Source: Branchiostoma floridae
Taxonomy: Eukaryota; Chordata; Leptocardii; Amphioxiformes; Branchiostomatidae
NCBI RefSeq assembly: GCF_000003815.2
Contig: NC_049990.1
Span: 22,544,623 to 22,590,407 of the forward strand
DNA: 45,785 bases
Direction: 5' to 3'
Position numbers and translations under genes: made by a program. Positions 1 through 12,345 of the stretch are shown one piece after another (the first letter of the stretch is position 1; each line of letters begins with the position of its first letter). The notes under the pieces were generated by a model, which had not been told where the DNA came from, ran no database searches, and worked only from the letters and a program-made list of their open reading frames with translations.

Positions 1-3000
1 GTTCGGTAGGACGCCTATTCCTGGAGTAGACCAACACGTCCACTAAGAAGGCGTCTGTAGGTTCCATGCCGACGGTGTACATGTCGCGGTCCTCAGTGTG
101 ATGGTACAGCGCGACGGCGTCCGGACCGTTCTGCAAGATGTTCTGGTCGGTGGGTAGGACCATGTCTGGCCGTGGAGACACGTTCCCTGACCCGATGACA
201 AAGTAACCGTCTGGCTCGATGGTTCCGTTCAACTTGATGACTTTGTAAGCTCGAAGGTTGGAGCTCCCGTCGTAGAGGACGATCACCATTTTGTCCAGTC
301 GGAATCCCATGACGGGCTCAGTGTTGTAAAGTTCGATAAATTCTTGGTCATCGACACTCGGGTTGTCTGCGTTAACTTCGTTTATCACTATAGGGGGCGC
401 ACAACGGTTCTCCTGTCCTGGACTCGGAGGCGTTACTTGCCACAGAGAAAGTTGGAACGGCGTAGTGCCGCCGCATCGGCTCAGTGTTTCGTCCATCTGG
501 AATTCGCGGTCATCTTCGTGCAGTACCGACTCGCCTGGAGTGAGGGCGCTTATGAGCTGGGGATTGGAATCGTTGTACTGTCTGGAGTATACAATGGCGT
601 CGACTAGATCGACACCCGTGGCCGGCATACCGACCACGAACTGGCTAGGCCTGCCGAAGTACAGCCCGACAGCGTCCACGCCGTTTTGAAGAATGTTCTG
701 AGACTGCATGAGAACTATGTCAGGGGAGGGCGTCAGGTTGGGTGACCCAATGACAAAGTATCCTCGCGCGGGGATGGAGTTACGTGACAAGTCTATGACG
801 GCGTAGGCGGCGTTGTCATGGCCGTTGAACAACACGAGCACCATGTTGTCCAGGCGAACAGTCACGCTGTCCGTGTTGAACAGCTCTATGTACTCCCGGT
901 CGTCGGTACCGGGATTGTCCGCGTTGAGTTCGTTCAGCACGACCGCCGGGGCAGGGTTTGGTGCCGACGTGGGTAGCGGGGAACAGTCGTTAGGTCGGCC
1001 CGGAGTCGGTAACATCACTCTAAATTGAGATAGCGTGATGGGAGAGTTACCAGCACAGCGACCGATGGACTCGTCCAGCTCGAGTACCCGACTGTCCTCG
1101 TGAAGCGGCGGCTGTCCGGGAGTCAGTGCTACCGTCAGACCAGCACCGCTGTCTCCGCCGCTGTTCACGTACACAACCACGTCTACAAGCCCGTCACTGG
1201 TGACGTCCATACCGGGGGAGTACCGAGACGCGTCTCCGTAGTACAGCGCTATGGCGTCGGGACCATTTTGAAGGAAACTATCTGAAACTTCAAACCCTGG
1301 GTTCGTGTTCCTGGTCCCTATGGTGAAGTAGCCCTGGCGAGGAATCGTGAGACCTCTGCCGTTGAAGGACAGAACCCGGTACGCAGTGTTGGTGTTACCG
1401 TTGTAAAGCACCAAGACAAAGTAGTCCAGAGGCACGTCACGGTTTTCTTTGTTGTACAGTTCGATGTACTCGTAATCGTCTACAGAAGGGCTGTCTGCGT
1501 TCATTTCGTTGATGATGATCTGTGATACCGGCGGCGTTTGCGTGGTGGTTCGGGGCGGTAACGTCGCGAGGGGGTTGCAGTTGTTGGGCGCTCCGGGGGT
1601 GGGGAGGGTCATACGGAACTGTGCGAGGGTTAGAGGATCGCTACCGGAGCATCTTCCCAGAGAAGTGTCTCCTGAAGTAATGTACGAGAGTTCTAAGGCC
1701 GGTTGTTGCCCTGGAGTCAGCGTGTCGATCAAGCCTGACTCGGTAGGAGGCGTGTATTTCGTGTGGACCAGGGCATCTACAAGTCCGACGGAGCTAACCG
1801 TTGCGCCTACGGCAATGTCACTGCGCTGATAGTGCAGCGCTACAGCATCGATGCCGTTGTGTATAACGTTCTCTGTATCGTCAAATACCATGTTAGGGCG
1901 AGGTGTGACGGTTGATGATCCAACAGTGTAGTAACTGTTCGCCGGAATGGATCCAGTCAACTGGATAACCATGTAAGCTAGGTTGTCGGCTCCGTTGTAG
2001 AGAACAAGTTGGAAATCGCTAATATCAACAGTGGAGCTGCCTTTGTTGTAAAGTTCGATGAATTCCAGCGTGTCAACGCCTGGTGTGTCACTGTTTAACT
2101 CGTTGATAACGATTGCTGGGACTGTGGTGGGGACTGTGGGAGCCACCGTGGGGAGGGGGGCACAGTTGTTGTCTCCTCCCGGAGTGGGGCGAGTGACTTG
2201 AAACTGCGACAACATGACAGCTTGTAGACCACTGCATCTACTTGCCGAGACGTCTATGTCCGTCCCATCTGTGTTTTCGTACACCAGTTGCTGCCCCGGT
2301 GCTAAAGTAGCCAAAAGGGAGTCCGCGGTTGACCCCGTTCTACTAGAGTACAACAACACATCAACCAGGTTCGCCCGCGAAGCCGTCATGCCGACGAAAT
2401 AGTCGGCGGCGTTTCCGTAATACATGGCCACAGCGTCGGGGCCATTTTGGATCATAGTGTCGGTCACCACGTCAGGACGAGGCACGACGTTGCTGGAACC
2501 CACGGTGAAGAACCCGTTAGCGGGTAGAGTTCCTCCCGATAGGTCTATCACCGCGTACGCCGCATCATTCGCGCCATTGTAGTACACGAGAACCAAACCG
2601 TTGAGACTGGCAGAGGTGGAATCTTTGTTTAAAAGTTCGACGTATTCCTGGTCATCTGCTCCCGGATTGTCAGCGTTTACCTCGTTTATGACGACGTTAG
2701 GAGCAGATGTAGGCAGTGGTGTGGTTGGCGGCATGGTCACAGTCGTGACAGGTGGTCGAGTTGGTAGAGGAGCGCAGTTGTTTTCTCCACCAGCTGTGGC
2801 GAACGTTACCCGGAATTGAGACAAAGTATTCGCGTCCACACCCCCGCACCGACTAATAGACTCGTCCTCGGCAACAGCCTGCTCGTTCTCTACCACGAGT
2901 TGCTGCCCGGGAGCCAGAACGTCCGAGAGACCAGCCACCGTGTCTCCCGATCTTTTGGAGTAGATCAGAACATCGCGAAGGTTGGTGTTCGTCACGGTCA

Positions 3001-3584
3001 TGCCGGAACTAAAGCTGCCGGGGTCTCCGTAGTAAAGCGCCACGGCGTCTGGACCGTTCTGAATGCTCAGGTCGGTTGTTACAATGTCTGGCCGGGGGCT
3101 GACGTTAGCTGAGCCGATGGTAAAGAATCCACGTGCAGGGATAGAGTAGCTGGATAAATCCAGGACGTAGTAGGCCTGGTTGTTCGCGCCGTTGTAAAAG
3201 ACGACCACGAAGTTTCTGAGGGAGACCGTGACAGAACCTTTGCTGCGCAGCTCGAGGTATTCTTGATCATCGGACCCAGGGTTGTCGGCGTTCAGCTCGC
3301 TGATGATGATGTCTGGGATCGGGCTGTTAGTGGCGGCTCCGCCCGCCGGGGTGGTGGTAGAGACGGTAGCGGGAGGGGTGACTGTCCCTGCCGGGGGTAG
3401 GCTACAGTCGTTTGCGGCGCCCGGGGTGGGGTAGCTTGTGTTGAACTGGGTCGTGTTGAGCGCGTCTGTGCCGCCACATCTGCTGAGGGACTCGTCCAGA
3501 ACGTCGAAGTTCTCGTCTTCGAGGACGATGTCCTGGCCAGGAGTGAGGATAGCTATCAGACCATCTGCTGGTCTACCGGCATAT
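1..3584 (-). CDS. LTD gene large exon, end of module 1 and modules 2-7, open at the left edge
   Basis: The exon starts at 3584 after CTTTAG and stays open in one frame; I checked the frame at 3298, 1558, 418 and 58. It finishes module 1 (GQDIVLEDENFDVLDESLSRCGG) and then encodes six more modules without introns, an unusual contrast with the split first module. Modules are spaced about 560-610 nt. Linkers between modules are rich in Pro and Thr, for example PTVPTTVPAIVINELN. No frameshift or stop was seen. Confidence 0.85.
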
Positions 3585-4516
3585 CTAAAGACACAAAACC
3601 GTAAACATATCATCAAGGACCACAGGGACATTTCAAGGCTGCTTCAAAAACGATATAGACAGTAGTTCCTTTCCCTATACCTATCCTACAAACCATAAGT
3701 AAGTGTTCTACTGTCGCCATTTTTCATCTTTCATAATTCAGAAATCCTTACATAGGCTACGGCCGCGGCCTTTTCTTTAAATGTAATAGGGTTAGACGCG
3801 GACAATGTGGTGCTTCACTCAAGTCAGTAACTTATATTAACAGTGACCCATACAGACAGAGGGTAAAGGTAGTCTTTTACCTCCCTGACCGAAGTCAGGA
3901 ACCCACTACACCTCGGTGAAGTGTATATTGCCTTTCCCAAGGGTACAACGTCGGGAGCACGGCGGGTATCGAACTCGGGACCCCTAGGCCCCGAGTCCAA
4001 AACTCTACCATCTACGCCACACACGACGCCACGATTAGAGTTCCAGCCACCTCAATGGCAGGTAAATCTGTATGTCACTTCACTGTACCTTGAGTAAACG
4101 ATGGCGTCTACAAGCCCCACCCCCGTCACCGCCATCCCTACAGAGAAGCTGCCAGGGTCCCCGTTGTACAGCGCTGCTCCGTCCGGACCGTTCTGGAAGA
4201 TGTTCGAGTCCGCAGGAAGAACAAAGTCCGGTGTCGGAACAACATTGCTGGACCCTATAACAAAGTACCCCCTTGCTGGGATGGTCTTCCCCGTCAGATA
4301 TATCACGTCGTACGCAATATCGTTGGCTCCGTTGTACAACACGATGACGTAGGTATCCAAGGCGACGGCGCTGTTGTCGGTGTTGTAAAGTTCGATGTAC
4401 TCCGTGTCGTCTGATTGGGGGTTGTCGGCGTTCAGTTCGTTAATGATGACATCAGACGACACGCTGTGAAGAACAGCAAGCACGGACAAAAGTATGGGGA
4501 GCATCTTGGTGTCTCT
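1..4516 (-). CDS. Secreted multi-module lamin-tail-domain (LTD) repeat protein, N-terminal part, 3' end off window
   Basis: Two coding exons are visible: 4504 to 4089 and 3584 to the left edge. They join in phase 2 (donor AG/GTACAG, acceptor CTTTAG/ATAT), giving about 1,330 residues with no stop. The start is the ATG at 4504, after an acceptor-like TTTCCAG ending at 4517. Residues 1-17 (MLPILLSVLAVLHSVSS) form a signal peptide. At least seven modules follow, starting near 4450, 3308, 2698, 2110, 1515, 943 and 383. Each opens with [IV]-I-x-N-E-[LVM]-N-[AS]-D and continues with EYIELYN, a YNGA-like turn, PARGYFxIGS, QNGPDAxALY, an acidic LDES-type stretch and SRCGG. A Pro/Thr linker ending N-x-C-xPL then leads to the next module, so each module carries two cysteines. 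The ELN-AD-EYIELYN signature is that of the LTD family (immunoglobulin-like fold, also found in secreted bacterial proteins). Extracellular location is inferred from the signal peptide; ligand and role are unknown. GC content is clearly higher than in the surroundings. Confidence 0.85.
3800..4025 (-). mobile_element. tRNA-derived SINE in the intron of the LTD gene
   Basis: Reading the minus strand from about 4022 there is an A-box-like segment (GTGGCGTAGATGGTAGAG) and a B-box-like segment (GAGTTCGATACCC), spaced as in a tRNA head. A non-tRNA body follows, including CCCTTGGGAAAGGCA. The anticodon-like region is GC-rich and no 3' acceptor stem or CCA-proximal pairing is evident, so this is a SINE and not a functional tRNA gene. 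The exact 3' end and target duplication were not resolved. Confidence 0.6.
4089..4516 (-). CDS. LTD gene exon with start codon and first LTD module
   Basis: The acceptor AATTTCCAG is followed by 12 nt of leader, then ATG at 4504. The exon codes for the signal peptide and most of the first module (DVIINELNADN, EYIELYN, YVIVLYNGAND, IPARGYFVIGS, QNGPDGAALYNGDPGSF, LVDAIVYS). It ends AG/GTACAGTGAAG at 4089, phase 2. The matching intron position in the next exon restores an arginine, as in the other modules (VYSR). An untranslated upstream exon is implied by the acceptor but was not found. Confidence 0.8.
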
Positions 4517-4850
4517 CTGGAAATTAAGATAGAAAGTTAGTTTGTTTGTTTGTTTGTTTATTTCGTACATAAAAACAAAAACAATAAATGATGACGCCAG
4601 ACGTCACGCTGTGGAGGACAGCAATCAGGGACAGAAGTGTAGGTAGCATCTTGGTGTCTTTCTGGAAATTAATTTTGAAACTTTGTTTGTTTATTTCGTA
4701 CATTAAAAAACAAAAACAATAAATAATGACGCCAGACGACACGCTGTGGAGGACGGCAAACAGGGACAGAAGTCTGGGGAGCATCTCGGTGTCTTTCTGG
4801 AAATTAAGGTTTAAAGTTTGTTTGTTTGTTTGTTTATTTTACCCTTAAAG
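4430..4850 (-). repeat. Three tandem copies of the start-codon/signal-peptide segment
   Basis: Three units of about 135-145 bp each contain an acceptor-like TTTCCAG, the leader RGACACCRAG, an ATG and a signal peptide: MLPRLLSLFAVLHSVSS (ATG 4784), MLPTLLSLIAVLHSVTS (ATG 4649) and MLPILLSVLAVLHSVSS (ATG 4504). Only the unit at 4504 continues into the LTD module. The other two diverge after GVII into a low-complexity Cys/Phe tail made from a TTTGTTTG and AAACAAAAAC stretch. The hydrophobic core is kept in all three. Confidence 0.75.
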
Positions 4851-5790
4851 TTTAGAAAAATAAATAAAGGTGCTGGAGGAAGGGTAGAATCTGCACGGCT
4901 TGTACAGTGCCCTGCTCCACTTAACTGAACTAATACTAATCTAAATACATAAATATTAAAGAATAGTAACAATTGAGAAATGTCAACAGCCAATCCGTAA
5001 TTTAAGTGATTGTGCAAATATAACAAACATTGAATGTTATACATGTAATTAAGGCTAACTATAAATCAGAACATGACAACAGCGAAAAACACTTAAAAGT
5101 GTCTGATGTAGGATAGTGTAGTGTTTATAAGCCTGATTTTAAAGGTTAGCACAGAAATAGAAGGTTGAAAGTTGAAAGCCTGGTCACTGAAACGCGATAT
5201 CAACCCACGTTTGTTATAATAATTCATCCCCAAAGCTTAAAACTAAATTACATCCATATCGACTAGTGCTATAGTTGAGTAACCCAAAGTCTTGTCACGT
5301 CGTGACCTAAACAACCATTTTAAAGCTTGCGTATGAAACTACATGTACACCAGTACGCATGCTCAAACATACATACAGGTATCATTTCTATTTTATACAA
5401 AGACCACTCTCATATACACGTGGGGCAGCCCGTTAAAAACGCAGTGCGCATGGGTCATTTAGAAGCCAATGGTCCAGACTGAAGGACTTTCTACCTTGTC
5501 CTTGATAACGTATTGGCTATTCACTTTGGCTATCCACTTTTCATAAGCATAGGAGAGCAAAGTCTGGTGTGAAGTACTCTCCATGCACGTTCGCAAGATG
5601 GTAACAGAAAAATGTGCAAAGACAGCAATTATGTCTTTTAGTCTTGTGACGTGCACACTTTTCCAAGCAGATGTTGAAAGGGAGGTGATAAACATTTTTC
5701 TACTATCCTCTAAGGAGGGCTGTGTCGGAAAAAACCGTGGTGGTCAGAAAATGCTAGAATCTTTTCTGCCAATGTCTACTTGGAGACAGA
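4851..5790. other. Non-coding stretch upstream of the LTD gene
   Basis: AT-rich, with only short ORFs and no recognisable domain. A promoter and leader exon for the LTD gene may lie here or further right, but no TATA box or initiator could be assigned with confidence. Confidence 0.3.
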
Positions 5791-5859
5791 AGAACGTATG
5801 TACGCAGAACACAAAAAGAGAGTTAGACACATGCATACACGCACATACCGTGTGACACA

Positions 5860-6052
5860 GGCATATACTCAATCACAAAGAGAGAGGGGAGAGAGAGGGG
5901 AGACACACATACAGAGAGAGAGAGAGAGAGAGATGTATACAGAGAGAGAGAGAAAGGCACAAAACACAAGCACAGAGAGTCAGAGAGAGAGAGACATGCA
6001 GTCACACGGGTACACACACACACACACAGACACACACACACACACGTACAAC
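5860..6052. repeat. (GA)n-rich and (CA)n microsatellites
   Basis: A purine-rich GAGAGA tract (about 5877-5995) is followed by CACACA/CAGACACA runs (about 6010-6045). Open frames across this stretch on both strands are low-complexity artefacts. Confidence 0.85.
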
Positions 6053-6060
6053 ATTTCCAT

Positions 6061-9040
6061 ACGTTATATACCCGACAAGGTGACAAAGGCACGAAGCGCG
6101 GCAAAAGCAAGTTATGACTCTGTAGGCCCTTTGTTCCTGCATCACTTGGACAATCACTCGTGAGTTTATTAGTTCAGCTGGAATGCGGGCGTGCTGTTCA
6201 CGTGAAGCATAAACACGTCTGGAACATGAACACGTGCTACACATGTACCAGTCAGGGACTGGGGGGAAACCAAACAAAGCAGCATTATCACAAGCTGGTT
6301 GGATTTGCCATACACCTGGCTGATCTGGCTCCCTGATAATGGCTTAGTCCACTTAATGCTTTGAGGGCCTGCATTCCTATCCGAGTCAATTAACGCCAAA
6401 CTTCTAACGTTACAGTATGTACAATCATTCATAAAAGAAACAAAACGATTTGAATATCTTCTATCTTACAAGCTTGACCAGGAGTACGTACTCGTCCAAA
6501 ATCTTGAATACCGTTCGATATATTTCTCCACCACAAATGCACCTCGAAAGTTTTGAAAACGACAAAAACCTTCGGGACAGCCACAAGAATAGGAAATGCA
6601 GTGAGAATTTCTAGAATACACTACGAATTCCCAGAAATATATAAAGAATTCTATTCAGACGACATTCCGGCTCATCCCGATTCTCGTGTGAAGGGGTCAA
6701 TAATGACGTATGTGTACAGGGGCCTATTAAAGAAGTTAACAGTATACCGCCAAGGAGACTAATAAAGCTCGTCTTACTAGTCCTTCAGTACCAGTCACAT
6801 TACAGCATGTATAAAGGCTAAAGTCGCATGTGTGCAATGCCCTTTAAGACTGCCAGTTTTATATTGATATAAAGGATTCAGAGACCAAAAGGTAAATTGA
6901 CTCAAGTAAAACAACATGCGAACCGTTCAAATTGAAGTCGTAGCTTGGAGGCGTTACTCATGTTAAACAACTGAGAATTTAATACACTGGCTAAAAATGT
7001 GGTCTGAAGGGCGCATATTACACACACACCCCAAACAATGCATTAAGAAACATCACAGGGTCATACATAGTCAATAAGAAACAAAGCGCACGTATCATAA
7101 TGTATAACCTGACTAATTATATAACCTTACTATTCGAGCACTAGCTTGAATAACGAGACCAACGTTTCCGAATGGCCAAATATGATATTACAGATATTAA
7201 GTGATATTGACAGGTATTAGAGTCTGTAGAGAAACAAAGGCAGACAAGCAGCGACAAAATATATAGTGAAATCTTTAAATAAACGTAACATTAACGTCTG
7301 TGCCTACGTACAAAAGACTATAATGTCTATGTAGCATCGGTTACACCTTTTCGCGCAATTTTCTAACATAGACAATGTTATTAGTAGTACCGTATGTTCT
7401 ATGTTGTGTGTTGTCCGGTCCTTTCGCGCCATTTTGATATTTTGGCGCCAACCTTCCCACAGCAAAACATTCGCAACACTTTCTAATTCTCCACAAGGTG
7501 TGACAAGTCTACAAAGAGTCTAACACGACATACACATGTACACACCTACCAAGGGTTAAGAGTACAAATCATGGTCCATTACCTTCAAATCGGAACACGT
7601 CTTGGTACGTGACTATTCGTAACTCGTGTCAAGTAAATCATGTTTGCCACTTACCATACATTTCCTATAGGCCGTGTCCTTATAAAACACAACACATAAT
7701 CCTTAACTACAGAACAATGTAAAAACAATATATACTGCACTCACCTACACGAATTCAACGCTCGCTGACAAAAATCCTCAACAGTACTTTCTTAACGCAG
7801 TCCAAGTGTCAGTCAGATAGACACTTAGAAAGAACCGTCACTCTAAGACGACGTTCTCTAGTTCTTGTGTGTTCTAGGCGGGAGCGGGAATGGGGGCAAG
7901 GAGTCATATGAAGATAAGGCACCAGTTTTATTGACCAAGCTTTCAAAACCCGTGGCGACCGAGGAATGGTTGTTTGATTGTGGCCACTCAATGGTTTACT
8001 AATTGCTTTAAGTTAACTAGGTGGGGTAGTGTTTCCCGCCAAAAATTTAGACTGCTCAGGCCACAGGCATGGAGCGGAATGATTGGTTAACCGGGGCCTG
8101 ACGGGATAGCAACCTCCATGCCGGGCTGTTTTGACTTTGCTATTTATTGTTTATTTGTTTGTTTTTATCACTGATAATGTCCTATATTCGCAACCGTGTG
8201 GTAAATGAGAGTTATCAAGATACGGTAGCAAAGACCCGCGAAACAGTAACAATAGTCAACGTTTGTCCGCAAGGTACTAGTAACCTAACGTTATATCCGT
8301 TAATCTAGTCAACGGACATTGTTTTCAAATTGTAACAGTCTCAAAAATATTGAACTTATTTTCAAAACATTGTACCGTCTGTCGACTATATAAGTGCCCT
8401 TTCTAAAAACAATGGAAATAGGTTACCCTGCAGATAAAGGCGGTAGTACAGCCAGGGAGGTAAATGGGAAAATGTCGTCCACAAAGCCAGCTATGGGGGC
8501 TATAAATGCAATGGTGCGACCGTCGAATCACGACTTCTTCGTTTATCACGCGACCAAAGTACACCTAACTCAACAGAACAATAGAGCACGTACGGGGCAC
8601 ACCTCTACCCCACATGTCCCCATGTGCAGGTCCAGTCAAAGTCACATGTAGTACATGTAGTGCTACATTGTACACCACTGAGAGTCAGTGTAAAGGTACA
8701 AAAGAGTGAGCTAGGAGTTAAGCTAGGAAGACAAAATGAATACACATAAAAAAGCAGTTACTCAAGCAACTGGATATGATTTTGTTGCTTCAACTGCTTT
8801 GGGCGTATCTTATTACCTGTATGTCTAACCTTCATCGACGAAGAAATGCACAACAAATGATACAAAGGGTATCATGCAGTATATTCTAATCACCTATATA
8901 CTTATCCTAGTTTACATACATTTACTGTACCTGACAACAGGAATTGCCCTTTTCATTTATGAGTCATGATAGCATGTCCAGCAACCTGACAACATCTCCA
9001 TTTAATAACAGTATAACTCAACTAGAGTTCGGGGACCTCA
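6061..9040. other. Long stretch with no recognisable gene
   Basis: Only short ORFs of random composition; no domain, splice-paired exon series or clear transposon ends seen. Confidence 0.3.
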
Positions 9041-9129
9041 TACCTCCATGAAATATTCATTGCTTTTTTGTGGATGGTATGTATGTTTATAGTTGGTTGT
9101 ATTTGAGAGTAAAAGTTATATATGTTATG

Positions 9130-11060
9130 GGAAAGAAGTGGTGTAATCATTCAAATATCGCAAACGGGAACAAAATATAGGTGCGAATACCACAGACAGT
9201 AACCACTCATTATCCAAGACAGGCATTATGTTCTACATACTGGGTAAAATCGCAACTGTATGCTTTGTCATAATATGACATATGACAAATTCAATAATGA
9301 AATACAATACAGGATACAAACACATCATCAACACAACCAAAAGGACATGAAATATCCGTCAACCAATACCTACATGTAGGATACGGGGACAAGTTGATGC
9401 CCGATATATAATAATGCAAGTACTTACCAACACAACATCAGCATAAGCCACGCGGAGCACAAAATCTAACAGCGCAAACGAAGTATAACACACCAGGCCC
9501 CCAAGTGGCTAAATACAAAGTTATTTATCATATTCAAATTGTCCAGCATCGGGAAACAGTTGCTTTAAGGGGTTAAATGTTACATTACCCTAACCAGTTG
9601 CTATACGCAACAACTTTTCAGATAAGGGATTACCTAACACATCCACATATTAGATATGTAATACATCCAATTACATACTAACGAAACGTCCGCGTAACGC
9701 AAGGCGCACCACAAAACATCTAACAACACAAACGAAATATAACATACTGTGTCCCCAAACGCACAAGTACATACATGCAATTTATTATCACAATCCAAAT
9801 TGTCCGCCTCCCAAAACAGATGTTCTAAAATGTTGAGCTGAGCAAACAGCGGGTCTAATGTGCCAACTGTTACAAATATTTCAAACAGTCCTAAGCAGAC
9901 ATAAATAAAACTACTGGGGGTTCCCAATATATCTCAAATATAGGGGTGATTTCTGATATTATTACATCAATTATAACGACGGATACGGCTCCCAAAATCT
10001 CATCGTTTCAAGCTTTTATCACACCCCACCAACACAACAAGTATGAAACCAATCCATCCAGCCGTTCTTGAGTAATCTTGTACACAGACAGAGACACATA
10101 ACACACCCCACCAACACAACAAGTATGAAACCAATCCACCCAGCCGTTCTTGAGTAATCTTGTACACAGACAGAGACACATAACACACCCCACAAACACA
10201 ACAAGTATGAAACCAATCCACCCAGCCGTTTTTGAGTAATCTTGTACACAGACAGCCAAAACTCGGGATTCCCCAAACAGCTGTCATAGAAATGACCTCA
10301 CTATCTGCTTGGAGCTAAGCCCATTAACAAACACTTAAAGCACGATGCCTGTTCCAGTATATTACAATTATAGGGGTGATTTCTGATACGTGCATCGTTT
10401 CACGACTGTGTGCAGGCACACCAAACCGTATGCGAATATCGCAAACGGGACATCAACTATAGTTGCGATAATCACAGACAGTAACGACTCATTTTCCAGG
10501 ACAAGCAATATGTCATACATATTAGGTAAAACCGCAACTGTATGCTTTGTCATAATATCACATACGAGAAAACCAAGGAACCAACGTGCATCGTAGGACG
10601 ACTGTGAACACCGGGCACACCAAACCATATATCAATATCGCAAACGGGAACAAAATATAGGTGCGAAAACCACAGACAGTAACCACTCATTTTCCAAGAC
10701 AGGCATTATGTTCTACATACTGGGATAAATCGCAACTGTATGATTTGTCATAATATGACATATGACAAAAACACTACTGCAATACAAGAAATACAATACA
10801 GGATACAAACACATCATCAACACAACCAAAAGGACATGAAATATCCGACAACCAATACCTACATGTAGGATACGGGGACAAGTTGATGCCCGATATATAA
10901 TAATGCAAGTACTTACCAACACAACATCAGCATAAGCCACACGGACCACAAAATCTAACAGCGCAAACAAAGTATAACACACCAGGTCCCCAAAGGCACA
11001 AGTGGCTAAATACAAAGTTATTTATCATATTCAAATTGTCCAGCATCGGGAAACAGTTGC
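9130..11060. repeat. Internal segmental duplications of the hairpin element
   Basis: A block at about 9150-9530 (ATATCGCAAACGGGAACAAA, then CATCATCAACACAACC, then the GGATACGGGGACAAG region) recurs nearly unchanged at about 10635-11040. Weaker partial copies lie at about 9650-9930 and 10435-10565. The near identity of the first pair points to a recent duplication. Confidence 0.7.
10018..10258. repeat. Three tandem ~80 bp copies of the element core
   Basis: Three consecutive copies of the unit CACCAACACAACAAGTATGA, followed by CCAATCCAYCCAGCCGTT and a CAGACAGAGACACATAAC tail, with only a few differences. The parallel open frames on the minus strand come from this periodicity. Confidence 0.85.
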
Positions 11061-11520
11061 CCAGCATCGGGAAACAGTTGCCCAGCATACTAACGAAACT
11101 TCCGGGTTACGCAGCCCAAAACAGATGTTCTAGAATGTTGGGCTGGGCAAACAGGGGCACTAATGTTACAAATATTTGAAACGGTCCTAAGCAGACATAA
11201 ATAAAACTAATGGGGGTTCCCCATACAACTGTCATAGAAATCACCTCACCATCTGCTTGCAGCTAAGCCCATTAACAAACACATAAAGCACGATGCATGT
11301 ACCAATATATCTCAAATATAGGGGTGATTTCTGACATTATTACATCGATTATAACGACAGATACGGCTTCCAAAATCTCATCGTTTCAAGATTTTATCAC
11401 ACCGCACCAACACAACAAGTATGAAACCAATCCATCCAGCCGTTCTTGAGTAAACATCTACACAGACAGAGACACCTAACAGAAAATATAACCTCCATTC
11501 CATGACATTTCATGGAGGTA

Positions 11521-12345
11521 ACCACGTGTATACTCTGTATAAAGTCACACCTTTACCATACATCGTCCAACCACATTACGTCACGACCACGCCTTGTACA
11601 CGCCCTCACCATGCCCCCAGTGTAGATAACAACCTCGTCACCACGTCGTGTTATAAAGGGTCATAAAGTAGACTTACACACTATTGATTAAAGTCCATGC
11701 CGGGTACATAGTACGGATGCAGAACTATACAAGTAGGGCCCAGGATCCTAGGATATAATCGTTTCTTCATTGTTCCATGGCCTACGCACATACATAAAAG
11801 CCCAATCATGTACAAATCGATTCATTAGAGGGTTTCTAGACACAGATGCACACATACGAACACGTGGAAAGTACACACACCTCCCCCATATACACACAGT
11901 AACACAAACACACACAGTCACAAACTTAGTGGAGGTACAATGTAACAAAGAACTTCAACTCACAAATAGATCGCAGCAACTTGAAATCGGTCTGTCCCTT
12001 ATATTACTAAGGTCTTGTAAGAAGTGAGTGTGCTCTACCAAGAAACAAGGACTATGGTTTTTGCAAATCTTCGGGGAATACGACTTCCTGTGACGTGTTT
12101 GAGTGTTTAAACAGAACCGGCTGGTACAGCCTTGACTAGTCTCTGTGCTGACCCTGGACTTCCTTTTCCTGTACCTGCAGCCAAACATCCGGGACTTGTC
12201 CAGTTGTTTGCAGTCTCCAAGTAGACGTTGGGAGGGGAAACCCGGAAGATAAAAGCTCTTTGGCAAATCGTATCGCCCACTGGCTTATGCGCACCACTAG
12301 AAAGACAATACTGAGAAATAAAGTGCAAAAGACCTCTAGCCATAC
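11521..12345. other. No supported gene
   Basis: Contains a short CA-rich run near 11870-11920 and several short overlapping ORFs. A GC-richer patch at about 12120-12240 is open on the minus strand but shows no recognisable domain. Confidence 0.3.

Larger units (their letters stand above)
9041..11520 (-). mobile_element. Non-autonomous hairpin/TIR element with CCTCCATGAAAT ends
   Basis: The left end TACCTCCATGAAAT (9041) is matched in inverted orientation by ATTTCATGGAGGTA (ending 11520). Just inside the right end a second inverted copy (AACCTCCAT at 11490) creates a terminal hairpin. Next to it, on the minus strand, lies the core shared with the elements at 15483 and 40002: CTCAAGAACGGCTGGATGG followed by a direct-repeat-rich body. 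No transposase frame is visible. The interior is internally duplicated. TA may be the target duplication but cannot be separated from the terminal bases. Confidence 0.6.

Noticed and set aside
3955-4025. A tRNA gene on the minus strand
   Set aside because: A- and B-box-like segments are present but no complete cloverleaf with acceptor stem is seen, and a SINE body follows directly.
5459-5695. 78-residue minus-strand frame (ending KVESPSVWTIGF)
   Set aside because: Composition looks protein-like, but no domain, splice partner or homologue could be recognised.
5780-6163. Charged Arg/Glu-repeat protein across the GA/CA microsatellite
   Set aside because: Low-complexity translation of simple repeats; all frames on both strands are open for the same reason.
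8394-8651. 85-residue plus-strand frame
   Set aside because: No recognisable motif, isolated, and within the length expected by chance.
10000-10287. Three overlapping minus-strand frames with W-I-G-F-I-L-V-V repeats
   Set aside because: Produced by a tandem repeat of transposon core in three frames.
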